Assembly: GCF_017901135.1 (NCBI RefSeq)
Contig: NZ_CP072801.1
Location: 2,356,001-2,420,000, forward strand
From: Thiothrix litoralis
GTDB lineage: Bacteria > Pseudomonadota > Gammaproteobacteria > Thiotrichales > Thiotrichaceae
Direction of reading: 5' to 3'
DNA: 64,000 nucleotides
In this document: piece by piece, positions 17,873 through 27,501 of the stretch
Layout of the letters: each line of letters starts with the position of its first letter
Position numbering within the stretch: the stretch's first letter is position 1
Program-made: the position numbers and the translations under genes
Notes under the pieces: model-generated
Seen by the model: the letters and a program-made list of their open reading frames with translations, nothing else
Database searches by the model: none
What the model was told of the DNA's origin: nothing

Positions 17873-18925
17873 TTACTTGCTGCTGGTTACGAAGCTACTC
17901 TGGATGGCTTGATTCTGCGTATAGCGTGCTTTCATCTTCGCCTGCGCCGCATCAGCCGCAGCGCGGTCGGCAAAACCACCCACATTCACCCGATAGATAG
18001 CCTTGCCACTTACTGTCGCAGGCACTACCGCAACATCATAACCATCAGCCTTGAGGGGAGCAGCAACCCCATCAGCACTAGCTTTGTCGGAACTCGCCAT
18101 AACCTGAACCACAAAACCGCCAGCACCTGCATTCGCTAATGCTACAGACTTGGCAGCCGCCGCTTTCTCGGCAGCCGCTTTAGCCTCCGCCGCAGCTTTA
18201 TCTTCAGCCGCTTTCTTAGCAGCCGCTACTTTGGCAGCAGCAGCCTTGGCGCTATCTTCTGAAGTGGCTCTAGGCACTGGCTTTTCATTTACCAGCACGA
18301 CTCTGGAGCTTGTTTTCTTTTCAACAGGTGCTGCGTCTTTGGTTGACACTTTATCTTGCTGGGAAGCAGAAGAAGCCGCACTGCTTTTGCTTTCAGTCGC
18401 TGGAGCCTGCGTAGCAACCTGTTGTGCCTGATCTGCACTATCAGTGCCAGATTTAGTATTGCTGGCCGTTGCATCACCAGTACCCATACTACCTTTGCCA
18501 TCTTTCACTTTGCCGTCAGTATCAACCAGATCACGAACTTCACCGCCCGCACCAACAGGGCGCACATCAAAGCCAGTAGTATTGGCAACCGTTTCCGGCA
18601 GCTTCACCTCAACCCCAGGAATCAGACTATTGCCCGTTGCAGCCTGACCTGCGTCAGTAGCACCTTGTTGCTGTTGAGCAACATCAATACCTGCCGCTTG
18701 CTGGGCTGCTGCATTCGGGTCATCACCCACAATGCTTGGCTTCTGCCCATCGTCACCCACACCGGGGAAACCCAAAATAGGCTTGGTCTCGCCAGCCTGA
18801 TTCATCGCCATGTCTTGTTGGCCGTCACGGTTTTTGCCTTTCAGCAACCATGCCAACAGTAACGCAGCAACCAGTACTAGCACTACCGCGCCAATCATAC
18901 GTTTGGTTGTGGCCTTATTATCCAT
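17873..18925 (-). CDS. dedD: SPOR-domain protein, DedD-like
   Basis: A single-pass membrane protein of 350 residues: a short cytoplasmic N-terminus, one membrane helix (about 10-28), a long low-complexity Ala/Lys/Ser periplasmic linker with an Ala-rich coiled-coil-like stretch, and a C-terminal SPOR domain (from about 270, GFVVQVMASSDKASADGV through KMKARY). SPOR domains bind denuded glycan strands at the division septum. I chose the ATG at 18925, preceded by AAGGAG at 11 bases; an ATG 33 bases earlier has no good site. Place and domain match DedD. Confidence 0.87.
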   Translation of the reverse strand: MDNKATTKRMIGAVVLVLVAALLLAWLLKGKNRDGQQDMAMNQAGETKPILGFPGVGDDGQKPSIVGDDPNAAAQQAAGIDVAQQQQGATDAGQAATGNSLIPGVEVKLPETVANTTGFDVRPVGAGGEVRDLVDTDGKVKDGKGSMGTGDATASNTKSGTDSADQAQQVATQAPATESKSSAASSASQQDKVSTKDAAPVEKKTSSRVVLVNEKPVPRATSEDSAKAAAAKVAAAKKAAEDKAAAEAKAAAEKAAAAKSVALANAGAGGFVVQVMASSDKASADGVAAPLKADGYDVAVVPATVSGKAIYRVNVGGFADRAAADAAQAKMKARYTQNQAIQSSFVTSSK

Positions 18926-18995
18926 GTGATTCACTGCTCCTTTAAATATGACACTCAAAAACTATTGATTCGCGCTGTTTACTGACTCAGCCCCG

Positions 18996-20207
18996 TTATG
19001 GAACGAAAACTTCCAGCATACCGGATACTACCAGAAAAGAACCGAATGCAACTACTCTGTCCTGTTTTTCTGCGCTTAAGTAGACAGCACTCCACGCAGC
19101 TTGAAAATCAGGGTGGATATGGACAGGCACCTGCACATGACACGCTTGTATTTTCTCCACAAGCACGTCGCAACTCGCAGCCCGACTCCCCGACAAGGGA
19201 ACCAAATGCCACTCATCCACCTGAGTTGCCATTATTTCCAGCACCCCGGCAATATCCTTATCTGCAAGTATAGAAAAAATTGCAAATGTTTTGCCTGCAA
19301 CGGGATTTTTTTTCAACCATAATGCCAATTCTTTTGCGGCATGGGGATTATGAGCAACATCAAGGATAACTTCCGGCTGTTTATGCACCCGCTGCATCCG
19401 CCCCGTGAGGCTCACAGTGCGCAAGCCTTCAGCAATGGCAGCCGGGCTAACCGGCAGCACCTCTCGCAACTGTTGCAAGGCAGTCACTACGCAAGCCGCA
19501 TTCTGTTGCTGCACATCCCCCAGCAAAGCAGGCTGCGGCACACCTTCCGCGCTGAAATCCTGACCGTACTGCAACAAACGAGCACCAATACGAGCCGCTT
19601 CGCTAGCAAGAATGGCCGGTGGCTGCGGGTCGCCACTGATCACCGGCTTACCTACCCGCATGATACCTGCCTTTTCGCGCCCGATGGCTTTGCGGGTGCT
19701 GCCTAACCAATCCTCATGGTCGATACCAATACTGGTAATAATCGCAACATCAGCATCCCACAGGTTACAAGCATCCAGCCGCCCACCGAGGCCAACCTCC
19801 AGCACAATCACATCCACCTTGGCTTGCAGGAAACACCACACTGCCGCCAAAGTACCAAACTCAAAATAGGTCAGATCAATGCCGTCACGCGCCTTGTCAA
19901 TCGCCGCAAATGCCTGACAAATCATCGCATCACTGGCAGGTTCAGCATCAATGGCAATGCGTTCGTTGTAACGCAGCAAATGTGGCGAGGTATAGGTTCC
20001 CACCCGATAACCCTGCAAGGTCAGAATCCGGGTGAGCATGGCGCAGGTAGAACCCTTGCCATTAGTCCCGCCCACCGTCATGACCGGAACCGGCAACTGG
20101 AGCAAATCCATCCGCTCCGCCACGGTACGGATGCGCTCCAACCCCAGCTTGATACTGAGCAGGAACTGATATTCCTGCCAGCGCAGCCAGTCATCCAGCG
20201 TTTTCAA
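18996..20207 (-). CDS. folC: Folylpolyglutamate synthase/dihydrofolate synthase
   Basis: A 403-residue Mur-ligase-type enzyme that adds glutamate to dihydropteroate and folates. It has the ATP loop [15 protein letters not shown] (about residues 44-58), the family block [13 protein letters not shown] and [13 protein letters not shown], and DVAHNPHA near 295. The start is TTG, overlapping the accD TGA by four bases (TTGA), so translation is probably coupled. Length is slightly below the usual 420. Confidence 0.94.
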   Translation of the reverse strand: MKTLDDWLRWQEYQFLLSIKLGLERIRTVAERMDLLQLPVPVMTVGGTNGKGSTCAMLTRILTLQGYRVGTYTSPHLLRYNERIAIDAEPASDAMICQAFAAIDKARDGIDLTYFEFGTLAAVWCFLQAKVDVIVLEVGLGGRLDACNLWDADVAIITSIGIDHEDWLGSTRKAIGREKAGIMRVGKPVISGDPQPPAILASEAARIGARLLQYGQDFSAEGVPQPALLGDVQQQNAACVVTALQQLREVLPVSPAAIAEGLRTVSLTGRMQRVHKQPEVILDVAHNPHAAKELALWLKKNPVAGKTFAIFSILADKDIAGVLEIMATQVDEWHLVPLSGSRAASCDVLVEKIQACHVQVPVHIHPDFQAAWSAVYLSAEKQDRVVAFGSFLVVSGMLEVFVP

Positions 20208-21103
20208 GCAGCATCCGGCACAGCAGTATGCTGAATAGGGCTAGGCTTATGCTGCATAATGGACACCAGATCCGCGACGGTTTCGCGCATATCCGTGCGG
20301 TGCACAATCATATCAATCGCGCCTTTTTCTTGCAGGAATTCACTGCGCTGGAAACCTTCTGGCAGTTTCTCACGCACGGTCTGCTCAATGACTCGCGGGC
20401 CAGCGAAACCGATCAGTGCCTTGGGTTCACCGATATGAATATCGCCCAACATCGCAAAACTTGCCGAAACCCCGCCCATCGTCGGGTCAGTCAGCACCGA
20501 AATAAATGGCAAGCCCTTATCACTCAAACGGGTCAACACCGCGCTGGTCTTGGACATTTGCATCAACGAGAACAAAGCTTCCTGCATCCGCGCCCCACCA
20601 CTCGCCGCAAAGCAAATGAAAGGAATCTTGTTGAGCATGGCCGCTTCCGCACCGCGCACAAAACGTTCCCCAACCACTGAGCCCATCGAGCCACCCATGA
20701 AACGAAAATCAAACGCCGCCGCCACCAAGGGCACACCCAAGACAGCGCCTTTCATCACGATCAGCGCATCTTTTTCGCCCGTGTCTTTTTGCGCGGCCGC
20801 CAAACGGTCTTTGTATTTTTTGGTATCGCGGAATTTCAGCATATCGGTCGGGGCAACATTCGCACCGATTTCCTCACGGTCGTCAGCATCCAGAAACACA
20901 TCCAGCCGTCGCCGCCCGGACAGGCGCATGTGGTGGTTGCACTTGGGGCAAACGTCCAAATTGCGTTCCAGCTCCGCCCGGTACAGCACAGCCTGACAAG
21001 CGGGGCATTGGTGCCACAAGCCTTCCGGGATAGATTTTTTTTCGGTATTGCTCGCATCGGTGCGGATGCGGGATGGCAGACGCAGTTTTTCAAACCAGCT
21101 CAT
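20204..21103 (-). CDS. accD: Acetyl-CoA carboxylase carboxyltransferase subunit beta
   Basis: AccD transfers the carboxyl group from biotin to acetyl-CoA in the first step of fatty acid synthesis, with AccA. The four-cysteine zinc ribbon CPAC...CPKC (C33, C36, C52, C55) and the crotonase-fold block [16 protein letters not shown] with [19 protein letters not shown] are present. 299 residues is normal. It sits between trpA and folC, as in many gammaproteobacteria. Confidence 0.96.
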   Translation of the reverse strand: MSWFEKLRLPSRIRTDASNTEKKSIPEGLWHQCPACQAVLYRAELERNLDVCPKCNHHMRLSGRRRLDVFLDADDREEIGANVAPTDMLKFRDTKKYKDRLAAAQKDTGEKDALIVMKGAVLGVPLVAAAFDFRFMGGSMGSVVGERFVRGAEAAMLNKIPFICFAASGGARMQEALFSLMQMSKTSAVLTRLSDKGLPFISVLTDPTMGGVSASFAMLGDIHIGEPKALIGFAGPRVIEQTVREKLPEGFQRSEFLQEKGAIDMIVHRTDMRETVADLVSIMQHKPSPIQHTAVPDAA

Positions 21104-21127
21104 TTTGTGTGTTTACCCCTAGCGTAT

Positions 21128-21931
21128 TCAGGCATCCATTGCAGTGCGCATGGAAGTCAGCAACTCACTGATGTTGTTCATGATAGCAGCATGATCATCC
21201 AGTGTCGCTTCGATCAATTTGATAACGGCACTACCCACCACCACCGCATCAGCCGTTTTGGCGACAGCCGCAGCCGTCGCAGCATCCTTGATGCCGAAAC
21301 CAACGCCCAATGGCAGGTCGGTATGCGTGCGGATTTTGGCGATATGGCTGGCCACTTGCCCAACATCCAGCGTGCTCGCACCCGTCACACCTTTCAGTGA
21401 AACGTAGTAAATGAAACCACCGCCTGCTTGCGCCACTGTAGCAATACGGCGTTCTGGCGTAGTGGGTGACAACAGGAAAATCGGGTCAATACCGTGTTCA
21501 CGGAACAACGGCAGCACACCCATGCCCTCTTCCGGCGGCAAATCCACGGTCAGCGCACCATCGACACCAGCAGCTTCCGCAGCCTTAGCGAACTCGGCGT
21601 AACCCATGATTTCGATCGGGTTCAAGTACCCCATCAGTACCACGGGCGTGGTCTGGTTGGTCTTGCGGAATTTAGCCACCATGCCGAGAATATCGTGCAG
21701 GCTAACGTTATGTTTCAACGCACGTTCGTGCGCTTGCTGGATAGTGGGGCCATCCGCCATTGGGTCGGAAAACGGCACGCCAAGTTCAATGATATTGGCT
21801 CCGGCCTCGACCATGCGGTGCATGAGTGGCACGGTGAGCGACGGGTGCGGATCGCCAGCGGTAACGTAGGGGATCAATGCGGTTTTGCCCTGTGCTTTCA
21901 AGGCGGCGAAACAAGCGGCGATGCGACTCAT
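21128..21931 (-). CDS. trpA: Tryptophan synthase alpha chain
   Basis: TrpA cleaves indole-glycerol phosphate and channels indole to TrpB. The 267-residue TIM barrel has [10 protein letters not shown], the catalytic Glu in [17 protein letters not shown], and catalytic Asp in [12 protein letters not shown]. The start overlaps the trpB stop by four bases. No trpF precedes trpB in the window; the next gene upstream is divergent. Confidence 0.97.
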   Translation of the reverse strand: MSRIAACFAALKAQGKTALIPYVTAGDPHPSLTVPLMHRMVEAGANIIELGVPFSDPMADGPTIQQAHERALKHNVSLHDILGMVAKFRKTNQTTPVVLMGYLNPIEIMGYAEFAKAAEAAGVDGALTVDLPPEEGMGVLPLFREHGIDPIFLLSPTTPERRIATVAQAGGGFIYYVSLKGVTGASTLDVGQVASHIAKIRTHTDLPLGVGFGIKDAATAAAVAKTADAVVVGSAVIKLIEATLDDHAAIMNNISELLTSMRTAMDA

Positions 21932-23142
21932 AGCGTCATCCCCTCTAGACGTGCAATGGTGTTGATGTCTTTGTCCCCGCGCCCGGATAGATTAATGATG
22001 ATACTTTGGTCTTTACTCATGGTCGGCGCAAGTTTCATCGCGTAAGCCAGCGCATGGCTGCTTTCTAACGCGGGAATAATGCCTTCGATACGGGTCAGGG
22101 CGTGGAAACCTTGCATGGCTTCGGCATCCGTCACGGAAACGTAATTGGCACGACCGATGTCTTTCAACCAAGCGTGTTCGGGGCCTACACCGGGGTAATC
22201 CAAACCCGCAGAAATGGAATGGGTTTCAATGATTTGCCCGTTGGTATCTTCCATTAAATAAGTACGATTGCCGTGCAAAACACCGGGCTTGCCTGCACAC
22301 AGTGGCGCTGCGTGTTTGCCAGTGTCGATGCCATCACCACCAGCCTCTACGCCATAAATCGCCACCGATTCATCCGCAAGGAAGGGGTGGAACAAACCAA
22401 TGGCGTTAGAACCACCGCCGACGCAAGCCACCAGCGCATCCGGCAAACGACCTTCCTGTTCCAGAATCTGTTCGCGGGCTTCACGACCGATCACCGATTG
22501 GAAATCGCGTACCATTGCAGGGTATGGGTGAGGGCCTGCCACCGTGCCGATGATATAGAACGTGTCATCGACATTCGTTACCCAGTCACGCATCGCTTCG
22601 TTGAGCGCGTCTTTGAGGGTTTTCGAGCCGGACGTTACTGGCACAACGGTTGCACCCAGCAATTTCATGCGGAATACATTGGGGGCTTGGCGTTGCACGT
22701 CTTCTGCGCCCATGTACACGATGCATTCCAAACCGAGGCGGGCGGCGATGGTGGCGGAAGCAACCCCGTGCTGGCCTGCGCCGGTTTCAGCGATGATGCG
22801 CGTCTTGCCCATGAATTTGGCGAGCAGCGCTTGACCGATGGTGTTGTTGATCTTGTGTGCGCCGGTGTGGTTCAGGTCTTCGCGCTTGAGGTAGATTTTT
22901 GCACCGCCAAGTTCGCGCGTCCAGCGTTCCGCCAGATACAGCGGGCTGGGGCGACCGACATAATATTTGAGGTCACGGTCGAATTCGGCCTGGAAAGCAG
23001 GGTCGTTTTTGAGCTTTTCGTAGGCTTGTTCGAGTTCGTAGATCGGCTCCATCAGCGTTTCTGCGACGAAACGCCCGCCGTATGCGCCAAAATGCCCGGC
23101 TTTATCCGGCATGGCGTTCCAGTTGTATTCGCTGAATTTCAC
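21928..23142 (-). CDS. trpB: Tryptophan synthase beta chain
   Basis: TrpB condenses indole and serine with PLP. The 404-residue protein contains [16 protein letters not shown] with PLP lysine K97, the catalytic Glu in the AETGAGQHG loop, and [10 protein letters not shown], which binds the phosphate. The start is GTG with GGAG upstream; an ATG ten codons later would remove only poorly conserved residues. It is the first gene of a long minus-strand block (trpB, trpA, accD, folC, dedD, cvpA), so a promoter is expected in 23143-23287, shared region with the divergent SH3 protein gene. Confidence 0.97.
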   Translation of the reverse strand: MKFSEYNWNAMPDKAGHFGAYGGRFVAETLMEPIYELEQAYEKLKNDPAFQAEFDRDLKYYVGRPSPLYLAERWTRELGGAKIYLKREDLNHTGAHKINNTIGQALLAKFMGKTRIIAETGAGQHGVASATIAARLGLECIVYMGAEDVQRQAPNVFRMKLLGATVVPVTSGSKTLKDALNEAMRDWVTNVDDTFYIIGTVAGPHPYPAMVRDFQSVIGREAREQILEQEGRLPDALVACVGGGSNAIGLFHPFLADESVAIYGVEAGGDGIDTGKHAAPLCAGKPGVLHGNRTYLMEDTNGQIIETHSISAGLDYPGVGPEHAWLKDIGRANYVSVTDAEAMQGFHALTRIEGIIPALESSHALAYAMKLAPTMSKDQSIIINLSGRGDKDINTIARLEGMTL

Positions 23143-23287
23143 GTTACCGCGCTCCTACGTCGAAGATCGTAAAAACCGGGTAAGTTATCATAAGCGGCAA
23201 AACCTAGCTATGTCGCGATTGGGTTATCTGCCGTACAACTGGCGCATTATGTTATTGTTGACGTTTAGCTGACTGAGGGAATACACC

Positions 23288-24304
23288 ATGTTACGCAAAC
23301 TAACCATCCCCCTCTTGCTTACCACGCTTTCCATGCTGTTATGGACAAGCGCCGTCGCCGCTGATACTTACGTGGCAGAAAAAGCTGACAAGATCACGAT
23401 TGGTACGGGTGTCAGAGTACGCGCCACGCCCGCTACCAGCGCTGCCGAAACAGGCAAGCTCTCGCTGGGGACAAATTTCACCGCCACCCAACGCACCGCG
23501 ACCAAGGCCAAAATCGGCAGTCAGTCTGACTATTGGTATCGGCTAGACACGCCGCCCAAGGGTTGGGTATTCGGCGGATTGTTACGCAATTTCGACTCTG
23601 CCAAAGCTGATGCTGCCCGCCTTACCCTGATACGTGAAAAACTGGGCGCGGCAGACAAAGTATACGGCGGCCTCTATGGCAGCGACCACGAAAACCAGTC
23701 GCCACTAGACTTTGCTGATGCTGTGGAAGTCAGCCAGTTTGCAAACCGCGCCGCAGCCGCCAGCAAGAATCCCGAAGTCCAGGGTGAACTGGAACTGGCC
23801 TACTGGCGGGCGGTGCAAATTTCGCTCTTCAAAATCCCACCAGATAAGGCTAGCAAAGCCCCTTACGCCGCATGGCTAAAACAGCTCGGCAAGCATGTGT
23901 TTTACACGGAGCCAAGCGCTGAATACCTCGTCAACCCGCGCAATTACTGGAAACTCGCCGACCGCCACAAACGGGATGCCAGCGGCGATGCCATTGCGTG
24001 GCAAGCAGCCAATGCGTTTGTCGGGGGTGAATGCGAAGGTTTCATCAGTTGCATGTCGGGGCGCAGCCAGATGATGGAAGGCGAATACCTCAAGCGTTAC
24101 CCCAAGGGCAAGCATGTCGAAACGGCTTTGCAGCACGTCAACGACAGCTTGGCCTACATCAGGAAAGAGTGGAAAAACCAGCCGGACGAAATCACTGACG
24201 TGGATTTGAAAGAATGGCAAACCATTCTCGCACCGTTAGCGGATTCCAAAGCAGCAAGAGAGGCTAGCCAACAGTTGAAGGCATTGCAGGCATTGCTCAA
24301 ATAA
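23288..24304 (+). CDS. Secreted SH3-like domain protein of unknown function
   Basis: This 338-residue protein has a signal peptide (LTTLSMLLWTSAVAA). A bacterial SH3-type domain spans about 30-100 (ITIGTGVRVRATPATSAAET through PPKGWVFGGLL), of the kind that binds peptidoglycan or peptides. The rest is helical, with a conserved-looking GGECEGFISC (two cysteines) and KRYPKGKHVETAL, which resembles TPR-type spacing. It is divergent from trpB and faces the vapC remnant. I cannot name a function. Confidence 0.7.
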   Translation: MLRKLTIPLLLTTLSMLLWTSAVAADTYVAEKADKITIGTGVRVRATPATSAAETGKLSLGTNFTATQRTATKAKIGSQSDYWYRLDTPPKGWVFGGLLRNFDSAKADAARLTLIREKLGAADKVYGGLYGSDHENQSPLDFADAVEVSQFANRAAAASKNPEVQGELELAYWRAVQISLFKIPPDKASKAPYAAWLKQLGKHVFYTEPSAEYLVNPRNYWKLADRHKRDASGDAIAWQAANAFVGGECEGFISCMSGRSQMMEGEYLKRYPKGKHVETALQHVNDSLAYIRKEWKNQPDEITDVDLKEWQTILAPLADSKAAREASQQLKALQALLK

Positions 24305-24315
24305 GCGGCTAACTA

Positions 24316-24725
24316 TTATGGCAACAACCAGTTTTCCACCACCAAGCCCGGCACACGTTTAAACTCATCAGTATTATCAGTCACAGCAACTAATCCCAAA
24401 TGCAGAGCGTGGGCAGCGATCAACAAATCATTAGAGCCGATAATTTGTCCTGTCCCCTCAAGGTAGGCGCGGATGTCTGCATAGGCATGATCTGCTGGGG
24501 CATCAAACGGCAGTATGTCGATGGTGGAAAGTATTTGCTCCACCCACGCGCTCAGAATCGGGGAATTACGTTTTTTGCCCCAAAACGCAACTCAGCGGCG
24601 ACCACAATACTGGTACAAACCGTATTCTCACCAACACGCTGCAAATGTTGGTAAACGTTGCCTTGAGGTTCGCGGAACAGATTGGAAATGATATTGGTGT
24701 CGAGCAGGTAGCGATAATTTGTCAT
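24316..24725 (-). pseudogene. vapC: VapC-like PIN-domain toxin, frameshifted
   Basis: From the ATG at 24725 the frame reads MTNYRYLLDTNIISNLF (PIN start with first Asp) through AELRFGAK, then runs into a stop (IPRF*). The matching C-terminal half (PADHAYADIRAYLEG, then NDLLIAAHALHLG and VTDNTDEF) continues in another frame. Both halves join if one A is added to the six-A run (minus strand) at 24571-24576, so a single-base contraction in a homopolymer broke the gene, or it is a sequencing error. The upstream antitoxin is intact, three bases away. Confidence 0.85.
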
Positions 24726-24728
24726 TTT

Positions 24729-24965
24729 TTAAAATACCACATCATCCAACGGTGGTAGATTATCTATGTCGGGAAAATCCACATCTGATGGTACGCAGGC
24801 AGCTAGAAAAGCGAGCAATGAGGGGCGTTGCAAGGCTTCGATGATCAAACGATTACCTTCACGGCGAATAATCGCCTCATTCCCTGCCAATTCAAATTCA
24901 CGAGGAATGTGGATGGCTTGATTACGCCCGTTACGAAACAGGCGGACGTGACGTTCAGCTTGCAT
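24729..24965 (-). CDS. vapB: VapB/VagC-type AbrB-fold antitoxin
   Basis: A 78-residue antitoxin with an N-terminal AbrB/SpoVT DNA-binding fold (HVRLFRNGRNQAIHIPREFE) and an acidic C-terminal tail (SDVDFPDIDNLPPLDDVVF) that would bind the toxin. It has AGGAGG before the ATG and precedes the frameshifted vapC. The TnpB element ends 25 bases upstream of its ATG on the same strand, so it may have displaced the original promoter. Confidence 0.85.
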   Translation of the reverse strand: MQAERHVRLFRNGRNQAIHIPREFELAGNEAIIRREGNRLIIEALQRPSLLAFLAACVPSDVDFPDIDNLPPLDDVVF

Positions 24966-24990
24966 GTTGACCTCCTAGTTTAGCATATAC

Positions 24991-25190
24991 TTGACATCCT
25001 CCCCTCCCTGAAGGAAGGGGATTCCTACTGCATTCAGCTAGATAGCTGACTGACTTCGGCGAGTTCCTGCTTCATCGAGAGGCGTAATGCCCCATCTCCA
25101 CAGGCTAACAAGCGGTGTCCCCGCTCTTTGACATTGATCGCGCCGACCACATCGGCGTTATTTTCGTAGCCACATTCCACACACGCAAAC
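24991..25190 (-). ncRNA. Candidate omega/reRNA at the tnpB 3' end
   Basis: In studied IS605-family elements the guide RNA of TnpB is made from the 3' part of tnpB and the right end, with the guide being the flanking DNA just outside. Here that would run through the right-end hairpin to 24991, with the guide GTATATGCTAAACTAGGAGG from the flank (24990-24971). This is inferred from family knowledge; the 5' limit is arbitrary. Confidence 0.35.
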
Positions 25191-26245
25191 ACCGCTTGGC
25201 TCTGGCGGTTATCCGCCGACACATGCCCGCAACCGGGGCAGGTTTGGCTGGTGTACTGCGGCGGCACCGCAAACAGCATTCCGCCCTTCCATGCCGTCTT
25301 GTAGTCCAACTGCCGCCGGAATTCCCCCCACCCTTGGTCAAGGATGGCTTTGTTTAAGCCCGACTTTGCCGCTACGTTCTTGCCGGGGTTTTCTACCGTG
25401 CCTGCCGCTGATTGGCTCATATTGCGTACCTGCAAGTCTTCGACGAACACTACCGCGTGGTTTTGGCTGAGCGTGGTCGTCGCTTTGTGCAAGAAATCGC
25501 GGCGGGTATGGGCGATTTGCGCGTGAAGTTTTTGGACGCGGGCTTTCGCCTTTTTCCAATTGTTGCTGAACTTTTGTTTATGCGCCATGCGCCGTTGGTA
25601 TTTGGCAAGCTTGGCTTGTGTTGTCTTGAAGCTGTTGAGCGGGGCAATGTAGCTGCCATCCGAGAACGTGGCAAAACGGGCGATGCCCAAGTCGATGCCG
25701 ATGCTCGTGGTGGCGGTGGGTGTTGGCTGCTCCACTTCCCGTTGGGTTTGGATGCTGACAAACCATTTACCGCCCTTGCCGGACACGGTGACATTGCGTA
25801 ATTCACCCAACACCTCGCGGCTGTTACGGTAGCGTATCCAGCCTAGTTTGGGCAGAAAAAGGCGGTTGTTGGCTGGGTCGAGCTTAATTTGTTTGGGGTC
25901 GGGGTAGCGGAAACGGTCACCGTTGCCCTTACGTTTGAAGCGAGGAAAATCGGCACGTTTGGCAAAGAAGTTTTGGTAGGCCTTGTCCAAGTCCTTCAGG
26001 GCGTGCTGCAACGCCTGTGAGGGGGAATCTTTTAGCCACGCCTGCCCCGCTTCGCGTTTCCAAACGGGCAGCTTGGCTGCCATGGCCACGTAACCGATGA
26101 ACTTTTCACCCGCTGCATGGTTGGCTTGTTGCAACGCTAACGCCTTGTTGTAAACAAAGCGGCACGATCCCGCGTAGCGGCGTAGGTTGCGCTGTTGCTC
26201 GCCGGTGGGCTTCAGTTCGTATTTAAAGGCTTGGCGTCGTTGCAT
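25034..26245 (-). CDS. tnpB: RNA-guided nuclease TnpB (IS605 OrfB family)
   Basis: This 403-residue TnpB has all RuvC catalytic residues: D185 in SIGIDLGIARF, E269 in VVFVEDLQVRNM and D365 in NNADVVGAINV. The C-terminal zinc finger is complete (C336, C339, C355, C358: CPGCGH...CVECGY). The N-terminus QAFKYELKPTGEQQ is the usual start. TnpB cleaves DNA matching its guide RNA next to a short motif and helps such elements persist. The copy at 47798-48520 is a two-deletion derivative that could not make this protein. Confidence 0.93.
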   Translation of the reverse strand: MQRRQAFKYELKPTGEQQRNLRRYAGSCRFVYNKALALQQANHAAGEKFIGYVAMAAKLPVWKREAGQAWLKDSPSQALQHALKDLDKAYQNFFAKRADFPRFKRKGNGDRFRYPDPKQIKLDPANNRLFLPKLGWIRYRNSREVLGELRNVTVSGKGGKWFVSIQTQREVEQPTPTATTSIGIDLGIARFATFSDGSYIAPLNSFKTTQAKLAKYQRRMAHKQKFSNNWKKAKARVQKLHAQIAHTRRDFLHKATTTLSQNHAVVFVEDLQVRNMSQSAAGTVENPGKNVAAKSGLNKAILDQGWGEFRRQLDYKTAWKGGMLFAVPPQYTSQTCPGCGHVSADNRQSQAVFACVECGYENNADVVGAINVKERGHRLLACGDGALRLSMKQELAEVSQLSS

Positions 26246-26440
26246 GAGATGAAGGATAGGTTAAAATCTCTGCCTTGTGTGCCTGAATCCACCGTAAATG
26301 CGGGTTTCAGCCGACAAACGGAAGAGGCGCAGCGATGCTGCCCTCGCTCTGCATCCTCGCCCTGAAGGACGAGGTTTTACGCGAAAGATGGATAAACCTA
26401 TGCTAGGGCAACGAGAGAGAGGATGCAAATGGCGTATAGC

Positions 26441-26560
26441 CTTCTACTTGCCGAGACAGACGCACCAAGCATAGAATGTTTTCTTGGCTTTGCCAAACTG
26501 TTCGATAGATGCCCAGTTATCTGTACCACAAATCACTGCACATGCCCGATAACAATTCAA
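26441..26560 (-). pseudogene. ISAs1-family transposase N-terminal remnant
   Basis: On the minus strand the stretch reads CAVICGTDNWASIEQFGKAK, matching the DDE_Tnp_1-associated N-terminal region of ISAs1 transposases (pattern CAVICG..W..IE.FG.AK). It runs into a stop a few residues later, and no catalytic domain remains. It lies beside the left end of the TnpB element. Identification rests on remembered family pattern. Confidence 0.45.
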
Positions 26561-26641
26561 GCAAAGCCTGTTAGTAACAAAAATTATGGGCTAGAATGCC
26601 GTCTGAGTCGTGTTTTACAGTGTAGTGATTATATTTTGCCC

Positions 26642-27262
26642 ATGAAAATAAAGAAATTTGCCAAGCAATTCGGTGCGTCGATTGCTTTGCTAAGTGTGTC
26701 GGTCTGTAGTTTTGCAGGCTCGTGCGATCAACAACAGGTAAGCGTCCTGCATCAAAAAGCCTACGTTTACAATGAAGCCATTACCAACTCCGCCATCAAA
26801 TACCGGGTCAACCCCGCCCTGATCAAAGCCGTGATTACCGCTGAAAGCTGCTTCCGCAATGAGGCCAAATCCAACAAAGGCGCGGGTGGTTTGATGCAAC
26901 TCATCCCGGCTACCGCGAAACGCTTTGGGGTGAATGATCGCTTCGACCCTGCCGAAAACATTGACGGTGGCACGCGTTATTTACGTTGGTTGCTCAACCG
27001 TTACAATGGCAGCCTGCCTCATGCTATCGCCGCCTACAATGCGGGTGAAGGGCGCGTTGACCGTTACGGCGCGAATGTCCCGATTCAGGAAACGGCTGTC
27101 TACACCCGCCGCGTATTGAATGCTTACGGCAAATTGGCGAGCAACGGGCGTAATCCTGTAAAACGGCAAGCCGTAAAACCTAAACCCATACCTGTAGCCC
27201 CTCCTGTCAAGCCTAAACCAGCAAAAAAAGATGATCGCTGGAAATGGGATGAATTTTCGTGA
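26642..27262 (+). CDS. Secreted lytic transglycosylase (SLT domain)
   Basis: This protein has 206 residues from the ATG at 26642, where the signal peptide starts (MKIKKFAKQFGASIALLSVS). The SLT fold shows catalytic Glu68 in ITAESCFRNEA, then GAGGLMQLIPATAKRFGV and IAAYNAGEGRV, all standard for goose-lysozyme-like family 1 transglycosylases that cleave glycan strands with 1,6-anhydro ends. The tail is Lys/Pro-rich (KPKPIPVAPPVKPKPAKK). Its length is close to that of short MltC/Slt-type catalytic units. A strong hairpin follows the stop. Confidence 0.88.
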   Translation: MKIKKFAKQFGASIALLSVSVCSFAGSCDQQQVSVLHQKAYVYNEAITNSAIKYRVNPALIKAVITAESCFRNEAKSNKGAGGLMQLIPATAKRFGVNDRFDPAENIDGGTRYLRWLLNRYNGSLPHAIAAYNAGEGRVDRYGANVPIQETAVYTRRVLNAYGKLASNGRNPVKRQAVKPKPIPVAPPVKPKPAKKDDRWKWDEFS

Positions 27263-27270
27263 TTTCACCC

Positions 27271-27303
27271 CTCCTCCAATACCAAACATTGGAGGAGATT
27301 TCC
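27271..27303 (+). terminator. Hairpin terminator after the transglycosylase gene
   Basis: A perfect 10-bp stem CTCCTCCAAT/ATTGGAGGAG with a 7-base loop (27271-27297) begins 8 bases after the stop codon. The downstream T-tract is weak (ATTTCC), so termination may be partial. Confidence 0.6.
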
Positions 27304-27501
27304 TGCGACAAGCCGACCGGCATTCGCAACAACATCCGCATTACCCACACCTCAAATTCTGCAATCAGCTAAATCCACTTGGGCACTGACTTACGTACTG
27401 CTTGATGAAAGCGCCTTTTTCTACAGGATTGCTACTGGAGATCGTGAGCCTGATCTTCTCTATGCTAGTATTTAGGTACTTGTTTTAGTGGAGAAGTATA
27501 A

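Larger units (their letters stand above)
24991..26396 (-). mobile_element. Solo-tnpB insertion element, IS200/IS605 superfamily (IS1341 type), full-length copy
   Basis: The boundaries are defined by comparison with the second copy at 47647-48563: shared sequence starts at TTTATCC (left end, 26396) and stops after GGATGTCAA (right end, 24991). Left-end hairpin CCTCG...CGAGG lies at 26355-26374 and right-end hairpin CCCCT...AGGGG at 25001-25020, both built on CCTTCAGGG, as is typical of IS605-type ends. There is no tnpA, no terminal inverted repeat and no target duplication. The element is 1406 bp and carries one intact tnpB. Confidence 0.85.

Noticed and set aside
22273-23172. A 299-codon frame opposite trpB.
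   Set aside because: Antisense of a highly conserved gene with all motifs in place; no support for a second coding gene.
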